Shown in pieces: positions 61,484 to 64,000 of a DNA stretch of 64,000 nt. The notes under the pieces were generated by a model. It did no database searches and was not told where the DNA came from. It was given only the letters and a program-made list of their open reading frames with translations. This DNA comes from Rhizobium sp. Leaf371 (GTDB taxonomy: Bacteria > Pseudomonadota > Alphaproteobacteria > Rhizobiales > Rhizobiaceae). The translations under genes and the position numbers were made by a program. Location: positions 248,001 through 312,000 of the forward strand of contig NZ_LMQB01000024.1 of the NCBI RefSeq assembly GCF_001424045.1, in the 5' to 3' direction. Within the stretch, counting starts at the first letter, position 1, and every line of letters begins with the position of its first letter.

Positions 61484-63322
61484 ATGCCAGCCTATCGCTC
61501 CAGAACCACCACCCACGGCCGCAACATGGCCGGCGCCCGCGGCCTGTGGCGCGCCACCGGCATGAAGGACAGCGACTTCGGCAAGCCGATCATCGCCGTG
61601 GTCAATTCCTTCACCCAGTTCGTGCCGGGCCACGTGCACCTCAAGGACCTCGGCCAGCTGGTTGCCCGCGAGATCGAGGCCTCCGGCGGCGTCGCCAAGG
61701 AATTCAACACGATCGCGGTCGATGACGGCATCGCCATGGGCCATGACGGCATGCTTTACTCGCTGCCCTCGCGCGAGATCATCGCCGACAGCGTCGAGTA
61801 CATGGTGAACGCCCATTGCGCCGACGCGATGGTCTGCATTTCCAACTGCGACAAGATCACCCCCGGCATGCTGATGGCCTCGTTGCGCCTCAACATCCCC
61901 ACCATCTTCGTGTCCGGCGGGCCGATGGAAGCCGGCAAGGTGCTGCTGTCCGACGGCAAGATCCATGCGCTCGACCTCGTGGACGCCATGGTGGCTGCGG
62001 CGGACGACAAGATGTCGGACGAGGACGTGCAGACCATCGAGCGCTCGGCCTGCCCGACCTGCGGCTCCTGCTCCGGCATGTTCACGGCAAACTCGATGAA
62101 CTGTCTGACGGAAGCGCTCGGCCTGTCCCTGCCCGGCAACGGCTCGACGCTCGCCACGCATTCGGATCGCGAAAAACTGTTTCTGGAAGCCGGCCGCAGC
62201 ATCGTCGGCCTGACCAAGCGCTACTACGAACAGGACGATGAAACCGCGCTGCCGCGCACGATCGCTTCCAAGGGTGCCTTCGAGAACGCCATGGCGCTCG
62301 ACATCGCCATGGGCGGTTCGACCAATACCGTCCTGCACATTCTGGCTGCCGCTTACGAAGGCGAGATCGACTTCGACCTCGACGACATCGACCGGCTCTC
62401 GCGCAAGGTGCCCTGCCTCTCCAAGGTCGCCCCGGCCAAGGCCGACGTCCACATGGAAGACGTGCACCGCGCCGGCGGCATCATGGCGATCCTCGGCGAG
62501 CTGAACCGCGCCGGCCTCATCAATGCCGACCTGCCGACCGTGCATGCAAAGACGCTCGGCGATGCGCTGTCGCAGTGGGATATCGCCGTCACCGACAATC
62601 CCGCCGCGCTCGAACTCTTTTCCGCAGCCCCCGGCGGCGTGCCGACGCAGGTCGCCTTCAGCCAGAGCGCCCGCTGGAAGGAGCTCGACTTCGACCGCGA
62701 AAAGGGCGTCATCCGCGACGCGCAGCACCCCTTCTCCAAGGATGGCGGCCTCGCCGTGCTGAAGGGCAATATCGCGCTCGACGGCTGCATCGTGAAGACG
62801 GCCGGCGTGGACGAGTCGATCCTGAAATTCTCCGGGCCTGCCCGCGTTTTCGAAAGCCAGGATGCCTCCGTCAAGGCGATCCTCTCCAACCAGATCGTCG
62901 CCGGCGATGTCGTCGTCATCCGCTACGAAGGCCCGAAGGGCGGCCCGGGCATGCAGGAGATGCTCTACCCCACGAGCTACCTGAAGTCGAAGGGCCTGGG
63001 CAAGGCCTGCGCGCTCGTCACCGACGGGCGGTTTTCGGGCGGCACGTCCGGCCTCTCCATCGGCCATGTCTCGCCGGAAGCGGCCAATGGCGGCCTGATC
63101 GGCCTCGTGCGCGAAGGCGACATGATCGACATCGACATTCCCAACCGCACGATCTCGCTGCGCGTTTCCGAGGACGAACTGGCGCTGCGCCGCACGGAAC
63201 AGGACGCCAATGGCTGGAAGCCGACGGAAGAACGTAAGCGTAAGGTAACGACAGCGCTGAAGGCCTATGCCGCCTTCGCAACCTCGGCCGACCGCGGCGC
63301 CGTCCGCATACTGCCCGAGTAA
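61484..63322 (+). CDS. ilvD: Dihydroxy-acid dehydratase
   Basis: A 612-residue Fe-S enzyme of isoleucine and valine synthesis. Cluster cysteines are in [14 protein letters not shown] and [20 protein letters not shown]; further blocks are [39 protein letters not shown] and [20 protein letters not shown]. The N-terminus [20 protein letters not shown] is the long-form start; GAGGAAA lies 8 nt before ATG 61484. Single gene, divergent from treY, ending at a large hairpin. Confidence 0.96.
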   Translation: MPAYRSRTTTHGRNMAGARGLWRATGMKDSDFGKPIIAVVNSFTQFVPGHVHLKDLGQLVAREIEASGGVAKEFNTIAVDDGIAMGHDGMLYSLPSREIIADSVEYMVNAHCADAMVCISNCDKITPGMLMASLRLNIPTIFVSGGPMEAGKVLLSDGKIHALDLVDAMVAAADDKMSDEDVQTIERSACPTCGSCSGMFTANSMNCLTEALGLSLPGNGSTLATHSDREKLFLEAGRSIVGLTKRYYEQDDETALPRTIASKGAFENAMALDIAMGGSTNTVLHILAAAYEGEIDFDLDDIDRLSRKVPCLSKVAPAKADVHMEDVHRAGGIMAILGELNRAGLINADLPTVHAKTLGDALSQWDIAVTDNPAALELFSAAPGGVPTQVAFSQSARWKELDFDREKGVIRDAQHPFSKDGGLAVLKGNIALDGCIVKTAGVDESILKFSGPARVFESQDASVKAILSNQIVAGDVVVIRYEGPKGGPGMQEMLYPTSYLKSKGLGKACALVTDGRFSGGTSGLSIGHVSPEAANGGLIGLVREGDMIDIDIPNRTISLRVSEDELALRRTEQDANGWKPTEERKRKVTTALKAYAAFATSADRGAVRILPE

Positions 63323-63330
63323 CGGACGCG

Positions 63331-63360
63331 GCCGGGCCTGCAGCCGACCGCAGGCCCGGC
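63331..63360 (+). terminator. Hairpin after ilvD
   Basis: GCCGGGCCTGC-AGCCGACC-GCAGGCCCGGC, a perfect 11-bp stem 8 nt after the ilvD stop. There is no T-run, so it may act as an RNA 3' end stabiliser or a weak terminator. Confidence 0.6.
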
Positions 63361-63572
63361 ACCCGACATCCCGCGCCAGCCGCCATCGGTGACGAGCGAT
63401 TGCGAAATCTATGACTTACGTCTGACCCGACGGCGCGCCGCGGCAGGCGAGACCGCGCATGGTCCCGGTCGCGTCCCTGCGGATGTCCTGCCGATTTTTC
63501 AGCCTTGCTTTATTTCGTTGCATTGCACACAGTCCGGGCGTGATGGCCACCATCCGTCATCGAGGGGACCGC

Positions 63573-64000
63573 ATGTCGATCAAAGCCAGCATCTACCATC
63601 TGACGCATTATACCTACGACCGACCGGTCCGCCTCGGTCCGCAGGTCATCCGCCTGAAGCCGGCCCCGCATTCCAAGACAAAGGTGCTGAGCCACGCGCT
63701 GAAGGTGACGCCCGCCAATCATTTCGTGACGCTGCAGCAGGACCCCTATGGCAGCTATCTCGCGCGTTACGTCTTTCCCGATCCGGTAACCGAGTTCAAG
63801 ATCGAGGTCGATCTCGTCGCGGACATGACCGTCTACAACCCGTTCGACTTCTTCGTGGAGGAAAGCGCGGAGACCTGGCCGTTCGACTATCCCGAGGACA
63901 TTCGCGAAGACCTGGCCATCTACAGCCAGCCCGAGCCGGCCGGCCCTGCGCTTCAGGCCTATCTCGACGGTCTCGACCGGACGCCGATGAACACGGTGGA
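63573..64000 (+). CDS. Transglutaminase-like family protein, N-terminal part (runs off right edge)
   Basis: The frame from ATG 63573 (GAGGGGACC upstream) is open to the window end, 142 codons. It begins MSIKASIYHLTHYTYDRPVR, then LGPQVIRLKPAPHSKTKVLS and YGSYLARYVFPDPVTEFKIE, which is the bacterial transglutaminase-like N-terminal beta domain that precedes the Cys-His-Asp core. The large rhizobial members (about 1,100 residues, with a C-terminal DUF2126 domain) start in this way; the catalytic core is outside the window, so activity cannot be judged. Confidence 0.8.
   Translation, partial: MSIKASIYHLTHYTYDRPVRLGPQVIRLKPAPHSKTKVLSHALKVTPANHFVTLQQDPYGSYLARYVFPDPVTEFKIEVDLVADMTVYNPFDFFVEESAETWPFDYPEDIREDLAIYSQPEPAGPALQAYLDGLDRTPMNTV

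Noticed and set aside
60980-63067. A 695-codon reverse-strand frame antisense to ilvD
   Set aside because: ilvD is complete with both cysteine motifs; the reverse frame shows no domain and merges into the treY 5' end in another frame.

Overview
The window is 64 kb of high-GC DNA from an alphaproteobacterium, most likely a member of the Rhizobiaceae (Rhizobium/Agrobacterium/Shinella-like). The pointers are an Omp10-type lipoprotein, a DUF2312 (GapR-like) remnant, a CpdR-type response regulator beside an N-formylglutamate amidohydrolase, a suhB/MmgR-type small RNA beside an inositol-monophosphatase-family gene, a ROSE-like leader in front of an Hsp20 gene, and promoters that match the alphaproteobacterial EcfG consensus (GGAAC-N16/17-CGTT). 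Species cannot be fixed from the sequence alone.

Positions 1 to about 15,740 are accessory. From left to right they hold: the start of a putative ABC-three-component (ABC-3C) type conflict system that runs off the left edge; a compact arsenic operon (arsR, thioredoxin-type arsC, acr3, glutaredoxin-type arsC, arsH, arsK-like MFS); an ECF-sigma module in which two operons share a word-for-word identical promoter pattern (GGGAATAA-N14-CGTC), one encoding an NTF2-like secreted protein, the sigma factor, its anti-sigma, a LysR regulator and a uracil-DNA glycosylase, the other a DUF305 protein and a YVTN beta-propeller; a TehA/SLAC1 transporter; and a lower-GC stretch with a Lon-like AAA+ ATPase lacking a protease domain, facing a small XRE regulator with its own palindromic operator. 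The accessory block ends at a perfect 18-bp inverted repeat and a DUF2312 gene that has lost its 5' third but kept its terminator.

From about 16 kb onward the window is ordinary chromosome: an orphan LuxR regulator, a DUF882 (MepK-like) murein hydrolase, an NtrC-type regulator, oligoendopeptidase F, pabB/pabC-like genes, homospermidine synthase, omp10, a 5'-nucleotidase fused to LysM, hemH, an SPFH/NfeD pair, an outer-membrane barrel, galU, a MltB-type transglycosylase, a DUF459 protein, azoR/hxlR, gltD and gltB, a threonine aldolase, an Hsp20 gene with RpoH promoter and RNA thermometer, a lysophospholipase-like hydrolase, a hisN-like phosphatase, an MmgR-like sRNA, an N-formylglutamate amidohydrolase, cpdR, tRNA-Val(GAC), DUF1206, a cupredoxin, and then a general-stress block (RHH protein, proline-rich peptide, EEP phosphatase, UPF0104, PLD, treY) followed by ilvD and a truncated transglutaminase-like gene at the right edge.

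The most interesting regulatory picture is that two alternative-sigma circuits can be read directly: the island ECF factor with its two promoters, and EcfG with three exact promoters (54206, 54812, 58478) plus one near match in front of treY. The most interesting candidate novel systems are the left-edge ABC-3C-like locus and the Lon-like ATPase/XRE locus next to the island end.
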